From: Massilia mucilaginosa
Lineage (GTDB): Bacteria > Pseudomonadota > Gammaproteobacteria > Burkholderiales > Burkholderiaceae_D
Assembly (NCBI RefSeq): GCF_011682145.1
Contig: NZ_WHJH01000057.1
Coordinates: 1-47,170 of the forward strand
DNA length: 47,170 nucleotides
Direction of reading: 5' to 3'
Shown here: positions 1-12,505 of the stretch, in pieces
Numbering within the stretch: position 1 is the first letter of the stretch
Layout: each line of letters opens with the position of its first letter
Notes under the pieces: generated by a model
The model's input: the letters and a program-made list of their open reading frames with translations, nothing else
Database searches by the model: none
What the model was told of the DNA's origin: nothing
Made by a program: the position numbers and the translations under genes

Positions 1-451
1 TCGCCAATTGCATGCGCTTGTTGCTGCACGCGGCGGCCTACATTCTGCATCAGCAACTGCGTACCGAAGGGCTACGGTATACCGCGCTGTCGCAGGCGCA
101 GCCATCAACGGTCATTGCCAAACTGTTCAAAATCGCCGTGCAGGTCAGGCAGTACAAGAACAAGATCGTTTTACATTTACCAAGTGCTTGTCCACTCAAA
201 GATTCGCTGTGGACGTTGACCGAACGACTGCGTTTGGCAACGCCGGCCAGGTCCTTAAACTCGTCCTGAGTAATGCACGTCCGGTCAGCCGAGAATTGAC
301 CACTCCGTCGCCAACATCAACCCCATACCGCAACATTTGATATCCCGATCGATCGGGTAGGGCGACTATTGCCCGCGACACCGTGATTGTCACCAAGGAG
401 CTCATACATCGCCGGACCAGGACTGCGGTAGCAGTTTATGAAACATTCAGG
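1..451 (+). mobile_element. IS1380-family element, right end (partial)
   Basis: The element enters from outside the window and ends at 451. Support comes from the transposase C-terminus at 3-269, about 180 bases of non-coding tail, and a terminal sequence at 435-451. Its reverse complement begins CCTGAATGTTTCATAAA and matches 15 of 17 bases of the end at 47050-47066. CTAG follows directly at 452-455 and may be a 4-bp target duplication, a size usual for this family. The non-coding tail 270-434 shows no gene. Confidence 0.8.
3..269 (+). CDS. IS1380-family transposase, C-terminal fragment
   Basis: This is the last 88 codons of a DDE transposase of the IS1380 family; the catalytic core lies outside the window. 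Recognition rests on family-typical C-terminal motifs: a stretch reading MRLLLHAAAYILHQQLR, then ALSQAQPSTV, then a basic segment ending IVLHLPSACP. The frame is open to the window edge, so no start codon is assigned; the ATG at 12 is internal. The family usually has a protein of about 450 residues with a short non-coding tail before the right terminal repeat, as seen here. The reading frame shows no lesion, so this copy may be intact outside the window. Confidence 0.8.
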   Translation, partial: ANCMRLLLHAAAYILHQQLRTEGLRYTALSQAQPSTVIAKLFKIAVQVRQYKNKIVLHLPSACPLKDSLWTLTERLRLATPARSLNSS

Positions 452-480
452 CTAGCTTAAAAGGGCCGCAGGGAAGGGGC

Positions 481-494
481 GTGATCCAGATCAA
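481..494 (+). promoter_or_regulatory. Possible FNR/ANR-type box
   Basis: GTGATCCAGATCAA matches the FNR-family consensus TTGAT-N4-ATCAA in 9 of 10 defined positions. It lies about 118 bases upstream of the penicillin acylase start, between the IS end and the gene. No convincing -35/-10 pair was found next to it, and a single site can arise by chance. The rest of 452-611 shows only a plausible ribosome binding site (GGGGA at 602-606). Confidence 0.3.
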
Positions 495-611
495 AGCGCT
501 CCGGGGAACCTCTTAGTTGTTCTAGTCTCGTCGCGGGCGAGCGCCAACAATGTTTGCGCCGATCATGATTTATCTGGCAAGATGCTTTGCGAAATCAATT
601 CGGGGAACGTT

Positions 612-3011
612 ATGCCTACGCGTGGAATCAAAGTCTGGTCGTTGCGGCTGCTGTCCGGCCTTGTTGTCCTGCTGGTGCTGGCCGCGCTCGCCGTGTGGCT
701 GTACCTGCGCGCCAGCCTGGCCCGGCTCGATGGCGAGGTCCGGGCGCCCGGCCTGTCGGCCCCGGTGACGGTGGCGCGCGATGCGCGTGGGGTGCCGCTG
801 ATCAGCGGCCAGCGCCGCGCCGATGTGGCCTACGCCACCGGCTTCGTGCATGCGCAGGAACGCTTCTTCCAGATGGATTTGCTGCGCCGCGTGGGCGCGG
901 GCGAGCTGTCCGAACTGTTCGGCGCGCGCGCCTTGCCGCGCGACCGCGCCAACCGCCTGCACCGCTTCCGCGCGCGCGTGGCCGCCTCGCTCAAGCTGCT
1001 CAATCCCGCCGACCGCCTGCTGCTCGAGCGCTACGTGGCCGGCGTCAATGCCGGCCTCGATTCGCTCGGCGCCAACCCGTTCGAATACGCCCTGATGGGC
1101 GTCAAGCCGCGTCCCTGGACCGTCGACGATTCGCTGCTGGTGGTCTGTGCGATGTACTTCGACCTGCAAGGCACGGTCGAACCGCGCGAACTGACGCGCG
1201 GCTGGATCCGCGACCACAGCGACGCCGCCCAACTCGCCTTCCTGCTGCCCGACGCCAGCAAGTGGGACGCACCGCTCGATGCCGCCGCCGTCGTTTTCGA
1301 GCAGGCGCCGATCCCGCCCGCACCGCCGGCGTGGTGGGGCAAGCCGCGCAAGGCGGATGCGACCAGGCTGGCCTCGGCCGACTTCATCGATTCGGTCGGC
1401 AGCAACAACTGGGCCGTGGCCGGCAGCCGCAGCAAGGATGGCGTGGCCATCGTCTCCGACGACATGCATCTGGGCCTGTCGCTGCCCAACACCTGGTACC
1501 GCCTGGCGATCCAGTATCCCGACGCCACAGGCGCGCCACGGCGCATCGTCGGCGTCACCCTGCCGGGCGCGCCGCCGGTCATCATCGCCGGCAGCAACGG
1601 GCGCGTGGCCTGGGGCTATACCAACAGCTACGCCGACCTGCTCGACCTGGTGATGCTGGGCCAGGACGCGCAGCGCCCGGGCGAGGTGCGCACCCCGGCC
1701 GGCTGGGAAAAGCCGGTCGCCGTGGTCGAAACCATCCTGGTCAAGGGCGCGCCCGCCGAACGGATGACGGTGTACGAAACCTCGCTCGGGCCGCTGCGCG
1801 AAACCGGCGGCAAGCCGTACGCCATCCACTGGCTGGCGCATGCACCGGCCTCGCTCAACCTGCATCCGATCCGGCTCGAAACGGTCGATACGCTCGATCA
1901 AGCGCTGGCGGTTGCGGCCACCATCGGCATCCCGTCGCAGAATTTCGTGGGCGGCGACGACAAGGGCAATATCGGCTGGACCATCTCCGGTGCGCTGCCG
2001 CGCCGCGGCCAGCCGGGCAGCGGCGCGACCTTTCCGCTGCCTGTGGACGGCGGCCAGGCAACGTTCGACGGCGCGCTGGCGCCGAGCGATTATCCGCGCG
2101 TGGTGAACCCGCCCGGCGGCCAGCTGTCGACCGCGAATGCGCGCCAGCTGAATGGCCCGGGTGCGCAGATCCTCGGCGACGGCGGTTTCGATATCGGCGC
2201 GCGCAACCGCCAGATACGCGATGCGCTGGCCGCGCTGGGACCGGCGACCGACGTGGCGGGCGTGTATGGCGTGGCGCTCGACGACCGCGCGCTGTTCGTG
2301 GCGCCGTGGCGCGAGCGCGCGATCAAGGTGCTCGATGCGCAGGCGCTGCAAGGCAAGCCGCAGCGCGCGCAGTTCCTGGATCTGTTGAACAAGAGCTGGA
2401 GCGGGCGCGCCAGCGTGGACTCAGTCGGCTACCGGCTCGCGCGCCATTTTCTGTGGGCGCTCGGCGATGTGCTGTTCGGGGGCGTCAACGGCGACCTGGC
2501 GGAACTTCATCCCAAGTCGAGCATGGCGCTGGCGACATCGCGCTGGCCGGAGGTGGTCGCGCGCTTGCTCGACGAGCAGCCTGCGGCCTGGCTGCCGCCG
2601 GGGCATGCGACCTGGCAGTCGGTGCAGCTGGCGGCCATCGACCGGGTGATGGCCGAACTGGCGGCCGATGGCCTGCCGTTGGAAAAGGCGACCTGGGGCG
2701 AGCGCAACACGGCCGCGATTTCGCATCCGATCGCGGCGGCGGTGCCGCTGCTGGCGCGGTCGCTGAGCGCAGCGCCGGACATGCTGCCGGGAGACGCCAA
2801 CATGCCGCGCGTGTCGGGCAAAAATTTCGGCCAGTCGCAGCGCTTGACGGTCTCGCCGGGGAAGGAAGAGCAGGGCGTGTTCAACATGCCGGGTGGGCAG
2901 AGCGGGCATCCGCTGTCGCCGTACTTTTTGGATGGGCACGCCGAGTGGGTGGCGGGGACGCCGACGCCGCTGCTGCCGGGGGCGGCGCGGCATACCTTGA
3001 CGTTTAAGTAG
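612..3011 (+). CDS. Penicillin acylase family protein (Ntn hydrolase)
   Basis: A 799-residue member of the penicillin/cephalosporin/AHL acylase family, N-terminal nucleophile hydrolases that cleave amide bonds after autocatalytic processing into alpha and beta chains. The N-terminus has one hydrophobic segment (about residues 9-32), so the protein is probably anchored in or exported across the inner membrane. The predicted beta-chain nucleophile is Ser264 in the motif VGSNNW. Downstream family blocks include TLPGAPPVIIAGSNGRVAWG and the region around NGPGAQILGDGG. The ATG at 612 is chosen because GGGGA sits 6 bases upstream; an in-frame ATG at 582 would add ten residues but lacks a good ribosome binding site. 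The substrate cannot be read from the sequence; antibiotic side chains and acyl-homoserine lactones are both possible. It stands alone on this strand, followed by a large inverted repeat. Confidence 0.9.
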   Translation: MPTRGIKVWSLRLLSGLVVLLVLAALAVWLYLRASLARLDGEVRAPGLSAPVTVARDARGVPLISGQRRADVAYATGFVHAQERFFQMDLLRRVGAGELSELFGARALPRDRANRLHRFRARVAASLKLLNPADRLLLERYVAGVNAGLDSLGANPFEYALMGVKPRPWTVDDSLLVVCAMYFDLQGTVEPRELTRGWIRDHSDAAQLAFLLPDASKWDAPLDAAAVVFEQAPIPPAPPAWWGKPRKADATRLASADFIDSVGSNNWAVAGSRSKDGVAIVSDDMHLGLSLPNTWYRLAIQYPDATGAPRRIVGVTLPGAPPVIIAGSNGRVAWGYTNSYADLLDLVMLGQDAQRPGEVRTPAGWEKPVAVVETILVKGAPAERMTVYETSLGPLRETGGKPYAIHWLAHAPASLNLHPIRLETVDTLDQALAVAATIGIPSQNFVGGDDKGNIGWTISGALPRRGQPGSGATFPLPVDGGQATFDGALAPSDYPRVVNPPGGQLSTANARQLNGPGAQILGDGGFDIGARNRQIRDALAALGPATDVAGVYGVALDDRALFVAPWRERAIKVLDAQALQGKPQRAQFLDLLNKSWSGRASVDSVGYRLARHFLWALGDVLFGGVNGDLAELHPKSSMALATSRWPEVVARLLDEQPAAWLPPGHATWQSVQLAAIDRVMAELAADGLPLEKATWGERNTAAISHPIAAAVPLLARSLSAAPDMLPGDANMPRVSGKNFGQSQRLTVSPGKEEQGVFNMPGGQSGHPLSPYFLDGHAEWVAGTPTPLLPGAARHTLTFK

Positions 3012-3013
3012 AC

Positions 3014-3104
3014 CCGTCGTCCCCGCGCAGGCGGGGACCCAAGTTCGTCGATGAGCCTCCTACTGCGGCACGAAATTGGGTCCCCGCCTGCGCGGGGACG
3101 ACGG
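3014..3104. repeat. REP-like double inverted repeat between convergent genes
   Basis: Two perfect 29-bp inverted arms (3014-3042 and 3076-3104) flank a 33-base spacer. Each arm contains its own 20-bp palindrome, GTCCCCGCGCAGGCGGGGAC in the first (3019-3038) and its mirror at 3080-3099. This nested layout is like REP/BIME elements. It lies between the convergent acylase and GGDEF-EAL genes and may also terminate transcription from both sides, although there is no T-run. Confidence 0.8.
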
Positions 3105-3142
3105 CTCTGAAGGTAGCGACTTAAAGATGCAGTGCCCTCGCT

Positions 3143-5248
3143 CTACTTCATCGCCAGCGCCAGCACCCCGGCCTTGTTGAGCATCAGCGTAATCGACTCG
3201 TGCGGCGAGGGGTGTCCCAGATAGAACCCCTGCACCAGATCGCAGCCGTACTCCTCCAGCAGCACCAGCTGTTCATCGGTCTCCACGCCCTCGGCCACCA
3301 CCACCATCTTCAAGCCGTGCGCCATGGCGATGATGGCGCGCGTGATGGCGGCGTTCTCCGAATCCTGCGGCAGCCCGCAGATAAAGCTCTTGTCGATCTT
3401 GAGCGCCCGCACATCGAAGCGCTTGAGGTAGTTCATCGACGAATACCCGGTCCCGAAATCGTCGATCGACAGGTACACGCCGATCCCGCGCAGTTGTTCG
3501 AGCGTCGCCATGGTCGCCTTGGCGTCGTCCATCAGCGTGCCTTCGGTCAGTTCCAGCTCCAGCATCTTCGGATCGAGCCCCGAGTCGTGCAGCGCCGAGA
3601 GCACGATCTGGGTCAGGTTTTCATCCTTGAACTGCTTGGCCGATAGATTGACCGCCATGCGGATCGACTGCCCGGTCGCCTTTTGCCAGGCCTTGGTCTG
3701 GTTGCAGGCGGTGCGCAGCACCCATTCGCCGATCGGCACGATCAAACCGGTTTCCTCGGCCAGCGGAATGAACTCGGTGGGCGAAATGATGCCGCGTTCC
3801 GGATGGCGCCAGCGCACCAGCGCTTCGACGCCGACAATCCCGGACGAAGCCACGTCGATCTGCGGCTGGTACAGCAGGTACAGCTCTTCGTTGCGCAGCG
3901 CCTTGCGCAGGCCGACTTCCAGCTTCACGTGGCTCATGATCTGCATCGTCAGCGACGAACTGTATAACTTGGCGTTGTTCTTGCCGCAGTTCTTGGCGTG
4001 GTACATGGCGGTGTCGGCGAACTTGAGCAGCGAATCGCAGTCGTCGCCGTCTTCCGGGAACAGCGAGATGCCGATGCTGGCCGTGACAAAAATCTCGTGC
4101 CCTTCGATCAGGAAGGGCCGCCGCATCGCTTCCTTGACCCGGTGCGCCACATTGAGCGCGTTCTCGACCCGTTCCAGGTCGGGAATCAGGATCGTGAATT
4201 CGTCGCCGCCCAGGCGCGCCAGGTTATGCGACTGGTCCCCGCGCGAGACCAGGTCGCTCGGGCGGATGGTTTCGCGCAGCCGCTCCGAGACGATCTTGAG
4301 CAGATGGTCGCCCACGTTGTGGCCCAGGGTGTCGTTGATGCGCTTGAAAGCGTCCAGGTCCATGAACAGCACCGCGAATTTCTTCTTGCCGACCTTGGAG
4401 CGGTGCAGTTCGCGCTCGAGCGTCTCCAGGAACGCCTGGCGGTTGGGAATGCCGGTCAGGCTGTCGCAGTAGGCCAGGCGGCGGATCTGTTCTTCGGTGC
4501 GGCGCCGTTCGCTGATGTCGCGCACCAGGCCAAGCACTTCGTCGGGACCGGTGGCGACCAGGCGCGCTTCGAAGTGCTGCACCATGCCGAAGCTGGCCAG
4601 TTCATATTCGACCGAGCGCACATGCTGGGTATCGAGCACGCAGTGCATCTGTTCGAGCAGGCGTTCGGCGATGTCGCGCGGGAGTACTTCGGTGATGTGC
4701 TTGCCCACGCACAGCTCCGCCGGAATGGCGGCCGAGGCGTCGTGGCCCTGTTCGTAATCGAGATACACGCCATCTTTGCCGAGCCGGAAAAAGGTGTCCG
4801 GAATGGCGGCCAGCACCGCGCGGTTGTGGGCGTCGGCGATGCGCAGCCGCACGATGGCATCGCTGGCGCGCAGCACGTACAGCACGCGGTGCCCCAGGAT
4901 CGGCCAGTTGATCGGCTTCGACACGAAATCGGTGGCGCCGGCCTCGTAGGCATTGGTGACCGCTTCGATGTCGTCGCCGCCGGTGACCATGATGATCGGC
5001 ACCGGCGCGCCGGTCTCGATGCGGCGGATCTCGCGGCAGGCCGAAAAGCCGTCCATGTTCGGCATGTCGACGTCGAGCAGGATCAGGTCCGGCGCCATGC
5101 TCTGGTAGAGGGCCAGTGCCTGCAGCCCGTCCTCCGCTTCGATCGCGTCCAGTCCGACCTGGCCCAGCATTTCGAGCATCAGCAGGCGCATGACCGGATC
5201 GTCGTCCGCCACCAGGACAACGCCGCGTTTGATTGGGGTAGCAGCCAT
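3143..5248 (-). CDS. Response regulator with PAS, GGDEF and EAL domains
   Basis: A 701-residue cytoplasmic c-di-GMP enzyme under phosphorelay control. Order: REC (about 8-125, acidic pocket VADDD, phosphoacceptor Asp59 in [11 protein letters not shown]), PAS-like region (about 150-265), GGDEF (motif at 347-351) and EAL (motif at 475-477). The EAL domain keeps [21 protein letters not shown] and VVAEGVET, so phosphodiesterase activity is expected. GGDEF is intact, so cyclase activity is possible. An RPSD that could act as the inhibitory I-site is separated from GGDEF by several extra residues. The start follows the stop of the hybrid kinase gene by 2 bases, with AAGGAA upstream, so the pair is an operon and the kinase is the likely phosphodonor. 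The output direction (synthesis or degradation) is not predictable. Confidence 0.92.
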   Translation of the reverse strand: MAATPIKRGVVLVADDDPVMRLLMLEMLGQVGLDAIEAEDGLQALALYQSMAPDLILLDVDMPNMDGFSACREIRRIETGAPVPIIMVTGGDDIEAVTNAYEAGATDFVSKPINWPILGHRVLYVLRASDAIVRLRIADAHNRAVLAAIPDTFFRLGKDGVYLDYEQGHDASAAIPAELCVGKHITEVLPRDIAERLLEQMHCVLDTQHVRSVEYELASFGMVQHFEARLVATGPDEVLGLVRDISERRRTEEQIRRLAYCDSLTGIPNRQAFLETLERELHRSKVGKKKFAVLFMDLDAFKRINDTLGHNVGDHLLKIVSERLRETIRPSDLVSRGDQSHNLARLGGDEFTILIPDLERVENALNVAHRVKEAMRRPFLIEGHEIFVTASIGISLFPEDGDDCDSLLKFADTAMYHAKNCGKNNAKLYSSSLTMQIMSHVKLEVGLRKALRNEELYLLYQPQIDVASSGIVGVEALVRWRHPERGIISPTEFIPLAEETGLIVPIGEWVLRTACNQTKAWQKATGQSIRMAVNLSAKQFKDENLTQIVLSALHDSGLDPKMLELELTEGTLMDDAKATMATLEQLRGIGVYLSIDDFGTGYSSMNYLKRFDVRALKIDKSFICGLPQDSENAAITRAIIAMAHGLKMVVVAEGVETDEQLVLLEEYGCDLVQGFYLGHPSPHESITLMLNKAGVLALAMK

Positions 5249-5250
5249 TT

Positions 5251-8181
<2,931 letters not shown>

Positions 8182-8349
8182 GATGGGACGACCCGGCAAA
8201 AGAAGTTCAATGTCCGGGAAATATGTCCCGCAGGAAAAATATACGGGGATTGATTCGGGGCGACTTTGATAAGGAACAAACGTGCCGGGACGCTGTCAAA
8301 AAAAGCGACAGAACGTGTGCGGTGTTTTTTACGGGAAATGCCGGAAGCG

Positions 8350-8372
8350 CCGGGGTGGCGGGTGCACCCCGG
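8350..8372 (-). terminator. GC-rich hairpin downstream of 8388-9140
   Basis: Perfect 8-bp arms CCGGGGTG and CACCCCGG with a 7-base loop, just past the stop of the minus-strand gene ending at 8388. There is no U-tract on that strand, so it is a weak terminator candidate. The remainder of 8182-8387 holds the leader of the hybrid kinase gene and shows no gene. Confidence 0.35.
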
Positions 8373-8387
8373 GTAAGCGAGAAACGT

Positions 8388-9140
8388 CTATTTCAGCAGG
8401 GCCAGGAGTTGGGATAATTCGAGTTTGGCGCCCATCTTGTGTCCGGCAGCGCTCACTGTGGCGAAAGCGTCCCGCACTTCGCGTTCGCTCGGTGCCAGCG
8501 GACGCAGGCCCCTGGCGATGGCCGGCACCACCTCGCGCGTCACACGGCGGGTTTTTGCCGCCAGGATCTGCCAGAGCGACAGCGAATAGCCGATCACGAA
8601 AATGCCGAGCGCAAGCTTGTAACCGGAGCCTGGAAACAGTGCGCCGGCGACGGCCCATCCGGCCAGGGTGGCAAGCACGGCGCCAAGGATGGTATATCCG
8701 GCTTGCTTGTCCATGACGGCCGAGTTGTAGCATCGTTCCACCTTTGGCACCAGCAGCAGGAAGGGGCTCAGGATCAGCTCGCGCCTTTCTTCGGCGGAAA
8801 GCAACAAGGGGGCGTTGCTGACACGCGCCTCCAGTGCCAGGCGCTCTTGCCAGACCTCCTCAAGGTTCGGAAAAGTACTTGCCCGCAGTTCGGCCAGGGG
8901 AGCGGGGTTCTTCAAGATCTGCGTGTATTTTTTCGATTCCGTCGGAAACGGCGTCAGGCAAGACTGGCAGATGCGATCGAAACCGGCCAGGTCGCCCTTG
9001 CCGAGCGAGATGAAATACAGATGGCTGGCCCGGCCGATCCGCCTGACCAGGAACGCTTGCACCGATCTGCAGATGGGACAGAAGTCGGCAACATAGCCGA
9101 GCTTCCGATAGACATTTTTTCGACCCGAGATAACGATCAT
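8388..9140 (-). CDS. Zinc-ribbon-like membrane protein, function unknown
   Basis: A 250-residue protein I cannot assign to a named family. The N-terminus has two CxxC pairs (Cys21/Cys24 and Cys58/Cys61) spaced as in a zinc ribbon or rubredoxin-like knuckle. The middle is charged and helical (about 95-140). Two hydrophobic segments (about 149-169 and 173-195) look like a membrane hairpin, and the C-terminal 55 residues are basic and probably cytoplasmic. The ATG at 9140 is preceded by GGAA about 6 bases upstream. It diverges from the SLOG-like gene across a 227-base gap with no obvious paired promoter elements. Residues 1-61 may sense metal or redox or bind protein; this is inference only. Confidence 0.75.
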   Translation of the reverse strand: MIVISGRKNVYRKLGYVADFCPICRSVQAFLVRRIGRASHLYFISLGKGDLAGFDRICQSCLTPFPTESKKYTQILKNPAPLAELRASTFPNLEEVWQERLALEARVSNAPLLLSAEERRELILSPFLLLVPKVERCYNSAVMDKQAGYTILGAVLATLAGWAVAGALFPGSGYKLALGIFVIGYSLSLWQILAAKTRRVTREVVPAIARGLRPLAPSEREVRDAFATVSAAGHKMGAKLELSQLLALLK

Positions 9141-9367
9141 TCGTGCATTCCAAATTCGTTTTGTATTAGCTGTGTTGTATTTTACACAATTCGATATGGA
9201 AATTTCGGTTAAAGGAGATGGGCCACGGAAACGACATGCAAAAGCGGAAAGCTTACCTGTGCCGTTGTGGCATGCAAGCAGGGGTTTGCGCGCCGCGCTG
9301 GCCGACGCAAGCGAGGGGTGGGATGCGGGTATATTGACGCTGCGGCATTGACCTGGAGGCGCCCGAG

Positions 9368-9997
9368 ATGACAACCATATTTATCGCGGGCTCAATCAAG
9401 ATCAAGCATCTGCACGATGAGGTGCAGGCGCGCATCATGAATATCCTGGCGATGCAGTACGACGTCGTCGTCGGCGATGCGGGCGGCGCCGACAGTGCCA
9501 TCCAGCAGTTTCTGTCCGATCAGGGCGCTGCCAGGGTCATGGTGTACTGCAGCGGTGAGCACCCGCGCAACAACATCGGCCGCTGGCCGGTGCATCAGGT
9601 CGCCACGTACCACGCCAAACGCTCGCGCGCCTGGTTCACCGCGAAGGACGTGGCGATGGCGCAAGCGGCCGACCTTGGACTGATGGTGTGGGATGGCATC
9701 AGTACCGGAACGCTGAGCAACGTCGTCGAACTGCTGGCGCGCAAGCGTAATTCGCTGGTCTTCACCAACACGGACCGGCAGTTCCATCGCATTCTGTCGG
9801 TCGACGACTTGCAGGCGCTGGTCGCCCGCATGGCCGTGGCGGCGCGCGCCAAAGCCGACACCAGCATCGACCTCTCCGCGCGCATCCAGAGCCTGCAATC
9901 GCGCCTCATGCAGGACCGCATCCTGGCGCAGCGCGCCGTGCAAGCGGGCTCGTCGACGCCCATGCCGGCCGAATGCGATTCCGCAATCCCTTCATAG
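9368..9997 (+). CDS. SLOG/DUF2493-like Rossmann-fold protein
   Basis: A 209-residue soluble protein. The first 110 residues have a Rossmann pattern: strand TIFIAGS at the N-terminus, then VVVGDAGGADSAIQQF (residues 37-52), a glycine motif like those of SLOG, DprA and YspA-type nucleotide-ligand domains, then strand MVYCSG and later LGLMVWDG-STGTLSNVVEL. Known SLOG-like proteins bind or cleave nucleotide-derived ligands; the ligand here is unknown. The C-terminal 60 residues are helical and basic. GGAGG lies 8 bases before the ATG. A nucleoside deoxyribosyltransferase-like role is an alternative. Confidence 0.75.
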   Translation: MTTIFIAGSIKIKHLHDEVQARIMNILAMQYDVVVGDAGGADSAIQQFLSDQGAARVMVYCSGEHPRNNIGRWPVHQVATYHAKRSRAWFTAKDVAMAQAADLGLMVWDGISTGTLSNVVELLARKRNSLVFTNTDRQFHRILSVDDLQALVARMAVAARAKADTSIDLSARIQSLQSRLMQDRILAQRAVQAGSSTPMPAECDSAIPS

Positions 9998-10024
9998 CGA
10001 CTGCCTGTCTGTCGGGCTGCAATC

Positions 10025-10047
10025 AAAAAGGGACGCCGCAGCGTCCC
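10025..10047 (-). terminator. Rho-independent terminator of cstA-ybdD
   Basis: A perfect 7-bp stem, GGGACGC and GCGTCCC with a 4-base loop (10030-10047), followed on the minus strand by five U residues (10025-10029). It lies 24 bases past the ybdD stop and also just after the plus-strand gene ending at 9997, so it may work in both directions. Confidence 0.8.
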
Positions 10048-10071
10048 CTTTCCTGTGCTTTGCGCGCGCGC

Positions 10072-10299
10072 TCAGCAACACCCGCCGCGCTTGCCCGCGC
10101 CGCCGTAGCGCGCTTCCTGGCGCTCCCGAAAGAACGCTTCGTAGCTCATCATCGGCTGGCCCGGATGGGTCGCCTCCATATGCGCCACGTAGGTGTCGTA
10201 CTCGGGCAAGCCCACCATCAGGCGCATGCTTTGCCCGAGATAGCGGCCGGCCTGGGCCAGCCCGCGCCCGGCGTCGAGCAGGTTGCCGAACATGCTCAT
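10072..10299 (-). CDS. ybdD: YbdD/YjiX family small protein
   Basis: A 75-residue protein of the YbdD/YjiX (DUF466) family, which is almost always encoded just after CstA-type transporters. Recognisable features are [15 protein letters not shown], a HPG turn, then the [16 protein letters not shown] block and a C-terminal Cys-Cys. The start codon overlaps the cstA stop by 4 bases (ATGA), with no independent ribosome binding site, so translation is probably coupled. The family is linked genetically to carbon-starvation uptake systems; its biochemical role is not established. Confidence 0.9.
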   Translation of the reverse strand: MSMFGNLLDAGRGLAQAGRYLGQSMRLMVGLPEYDTYVAHMEATHPGQPMMSYEAFFRERQEARYGGAGKRGGCC

Positions 10300-12359
10300 G
10301 CGGGCTTGGCCGCGTTGGCGACGAACGGGGTTTCCATCGAACTTGGCGCAGCAATGGCGCGCGCCTTGAGCACCGTGCGCGCGCCGAACACCAGCACCGA
10401 CAGCACCACGAACATGAAAAAGCCCGCCAGCGACGCGTCCAGGTAATCGTTGAAGACGATCTGGTGCATCTGCGCCATCGACTTGGCCGGCGCCAGCACC
10501 ACGCCCTGGTCGATCGCGGCCTGGAACTTTTGCGCGTGCGCCACGAAACCGATGCGCACGTTGTCGTGGAAAATCTTTTGCCAGCCGGCGGTCAGGGTGC
10601 AGGCCAGCAGCCAGGCGGTCGGCACCATGGTCACCCACGCGTATTTGGCGCGCTTCATCTTGAACAGCACGCAGGTGGCGAGGATCAGGGCAATTCCGGC
10701 CAGCATCTGGTTGGCGATGCCGAACAGCGGCCACAAGGTGTTGATGCCGCCCAGCGGATCGACCACGCCCTGGTACAGGAAGTAGCCCCAGGCCGCCACG
10801 CACAGCGAGGTGGCGATCAGATTGGCCGGAATCGATTCGGTGCGCTTGAGCGATGGCGCGAAGGTGCCCAGCAAGTCTTGCAGCATGAAGCGCCCGGCGC
10901 GGGTGCCGGCGTCCACCGCCGTGAGGATGAACAGGGCTTCGAACAGGATCGCGAAGTGGTACCAGAAGGCCATCATGGTCTTGCCGCCGATGACGTTCGA
11001 CAGAATGTTCGCCATCCCCACCGCCAGGGTCGGCGCGCCGCCGGCGCGCGAGATGATGGTGCTTTCGCCGACATCCCTGGCGGTCTCGGTCAGCATCTCG
11101 GGCGTGATGTAGAAGCCCATCTGGGTGACCGCCGCGGCGGCCGATTCGGCCGTGGTGCCGAGGATCGCGGCCGGGCTGTTCATGGCGAAGTAGATGCCCG
11201 GCTCGATGGTCGAGGCGGCCACCAGCGCCATGATCGCGACGAACGATTCCATCAGCATCGCGCCGTAGCCGATGAAGCGCGCGTGCTGTTCGTTTTCGAT
11301 CATCTTCGGCGTGGTGCCGGACGAAATGAGCGCGTGGAAACCGGATACCGCGCCGCAGGCGATGGTAATGAACAGGAAGGGGAACAGGCTGCCCGACCAG
11401 ACCGGGCCGCTGCCGTCGATGAACTTGGTCACGGCCGGCATTTTGAGGTCGGGCGCGACGATCAGGATGCCGATCGCCAGGCCGACGATGGTGCCGATCT
11501 TCAGGAAGGTCGACAGGTAGTCGCGCGGCGCCAGCAGCAGCCAGACGGGAATCACCGAGGCCACGAAGCCGTAGCCGATCAGCATCCAGGTCAGTTCGGT
11601 GCCGGTGAAGGTGAACATCGGTCCCAGCACGGCGTGTTCCTGCACGTACTGGCCGCCGATAATGGCCAGCATCAGCAGCACGAAGCCGATCAGCGACACT
11701 TCGCCGATACGGCCCACGCGCACGAAGCGCGAGTACACGCCCATGAACAGGGCGATGGGAATGGTGGCCATGACGGTGAAGCTGCCCCACGGCGAGCCGG
11801 TCAGGGCCTTGACCACGATCAGCGCCAGCACGGCCAGAATGATGACCATGATCATGAAGGTGCCGAGCAGGGCGATCACGCCCGGAATGTCGCCCAGTTC
11901 CGACTTGATCAGGTCGCCCAGCGAGCGCCCGTCGCGGCGCGTGGAAATGAACAGGATGATGAAATCCTGCACCGCGCCGGCCAGCACCACGCCGGCCAGG
12001 ATCCACATCATGCCGGGCAGGTAGCCCATCTGCGCGGCCAGCACCGGGCCGACCAGCGGGCCGGCGCCGGCAATCGCCGCGAAATGGTGGCCGAACAGCA
12101 CATACTTATTGGTGGGAACATAGTCGAGGCCATCGTTGAACTTGTCGGCCGGGGTCTGGCGCCGGGGATCGAGTCCGAGCACCTTGTCGGCCAGAAAAGA
12201 GCTATAAAAGCGGTAAGCGATCAGGTACACGCAGACGGCGGCGGCAATGATCCAGATGGCATTGATGGCTTCGCCGCGCTTGAGCGCGATGTAGCCCAGC
12301 GCGCAGGCGCCGAAAATCGATAGCGCAGCCCAGCCGAGCTGGCTTGACAGACGTTTCAT
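10296..12359 (-). CDS. cstA: Carbon starvation protein A (peptide/pyruvate transporter)
   Basis: A 687-residue polytopic inner-membrane transporter with the full CstA architecture. The N-terminal region includes [20 protein letters not shown] and the cytoplasmic segment [13 protein letters not shown]; the central region has [15 protein letters not shown]; the C-terminal region has the conserved helices around [18 protein letters not shown]. coli relatives CstA and BtsT take up peptides and pyruvate during carbon limitation. GGAGGAG sits 5-6 bases before the ATG. It is co-translated with ybdD and divergent from a histidine kinase/LuxR-type pair that is the obvious candidate regulator. The 216-base gap between them holds a direct repeat (12475-12505). 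Confidence 0.95.
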   Translation of the reverse strand: MKRLSSQLGWAALSIFGACALGYIALKRGEAINAIWIIAAAVCVYLIAYRFYSSFLADKVLGLDPRRQTPADKFNDGLDYVPTNKYVLFGHHFAAIAGAGPLVGPVLAAQMGYLPGMMWILAGVVLAGAVQDFIILFISTRRDGRSLGDLIKSELGDIPGVIALLGTFMIMVIILAVLALIVVKALTGSPWGSFTVMATIPIALFMGVYSRFVRVGRIGEVSLIGFVLLMLAIIGGQYVQEHAVLGPMFTFTGTELTWMLIGYGFVASVIPVWLLLAPRDYLSTFLKIGTIVGLAIGILIVAPDLKMPAVTKFIDGSGPVWSGSLFPFLFITIACGAVSGFHALISSGTTPKMIENEQHARFIGYGAMLMESFVAIMALVAASTIEPGIYFAMNSPAAILGTTAESAAAAVTQMGFYITPEMLTETARDVGESTIISRAGGAPTLAVGMANILSNVIGGKTMMAFWYHFAILFEALFILTAVDAGTRAGRFMLQDLLGTFAPSLKRTESIPANLIATSLCVAAWGYFLYQGVVDPLGGINTLWPLFGIANQMLAGIALILATCVLFKMKRAKYAWVTMVPTAWLLACTLTAGWQKIFHDNVRIGFVAHAQKFQAAIDQGVVLAPAKSMAQMHQIVFNDYLDASLAGFFMFVVLSVLVFGARTVLKARAIAAPSSMETPFVANAAKPA

Positions 12360-12474
12360 GGTGACTCCTCCAAGGTTTTTTTATCTTCCGTGCTGGCTGG
12401 ACCGGTCAAGGCCGGTGCAATTCCGCACAGCGTGAATCAGTATCGAACGGGCCGGATCGCGCAGCAAGCGCAGC

Positions 12475-12505
12475 ACTACGCAGCGCCTTACGTGTTACTA
12501 CGCAG
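12475..12505 (+). promoter_or_regulatory. 22-bp-spaced direct repeat in the cstA/kinase gap
   Basis: ACTACGCAG occurs at 12475-12483 and again at 12497-12505, start-to-start distance 22 bp (two helical turns). It lies between divergent cstA and the histidine kinase gene, a suitable place for the LuxR-type regulator encoded nearby. Recognition by that regulator is inference. Confidence 0.4.

Noticed and set aside
8-340. Alternative 110-codon frame over the IS tail
   Set aside because: The overlapping frame at 3-269 matches the IS1380 transposase C-terminus; the alternative has no features and runs into the non-coding tail.
9218-9337. Small plus-strand frame (39 codons) after AAAGGAG
   Set aside because: The purine-rich motif touches the ATG with no spacing, the peptide is Cys/Arg/Gly-rich without similarity to anything I know, and it lies in the promoter gap between divergent genes.
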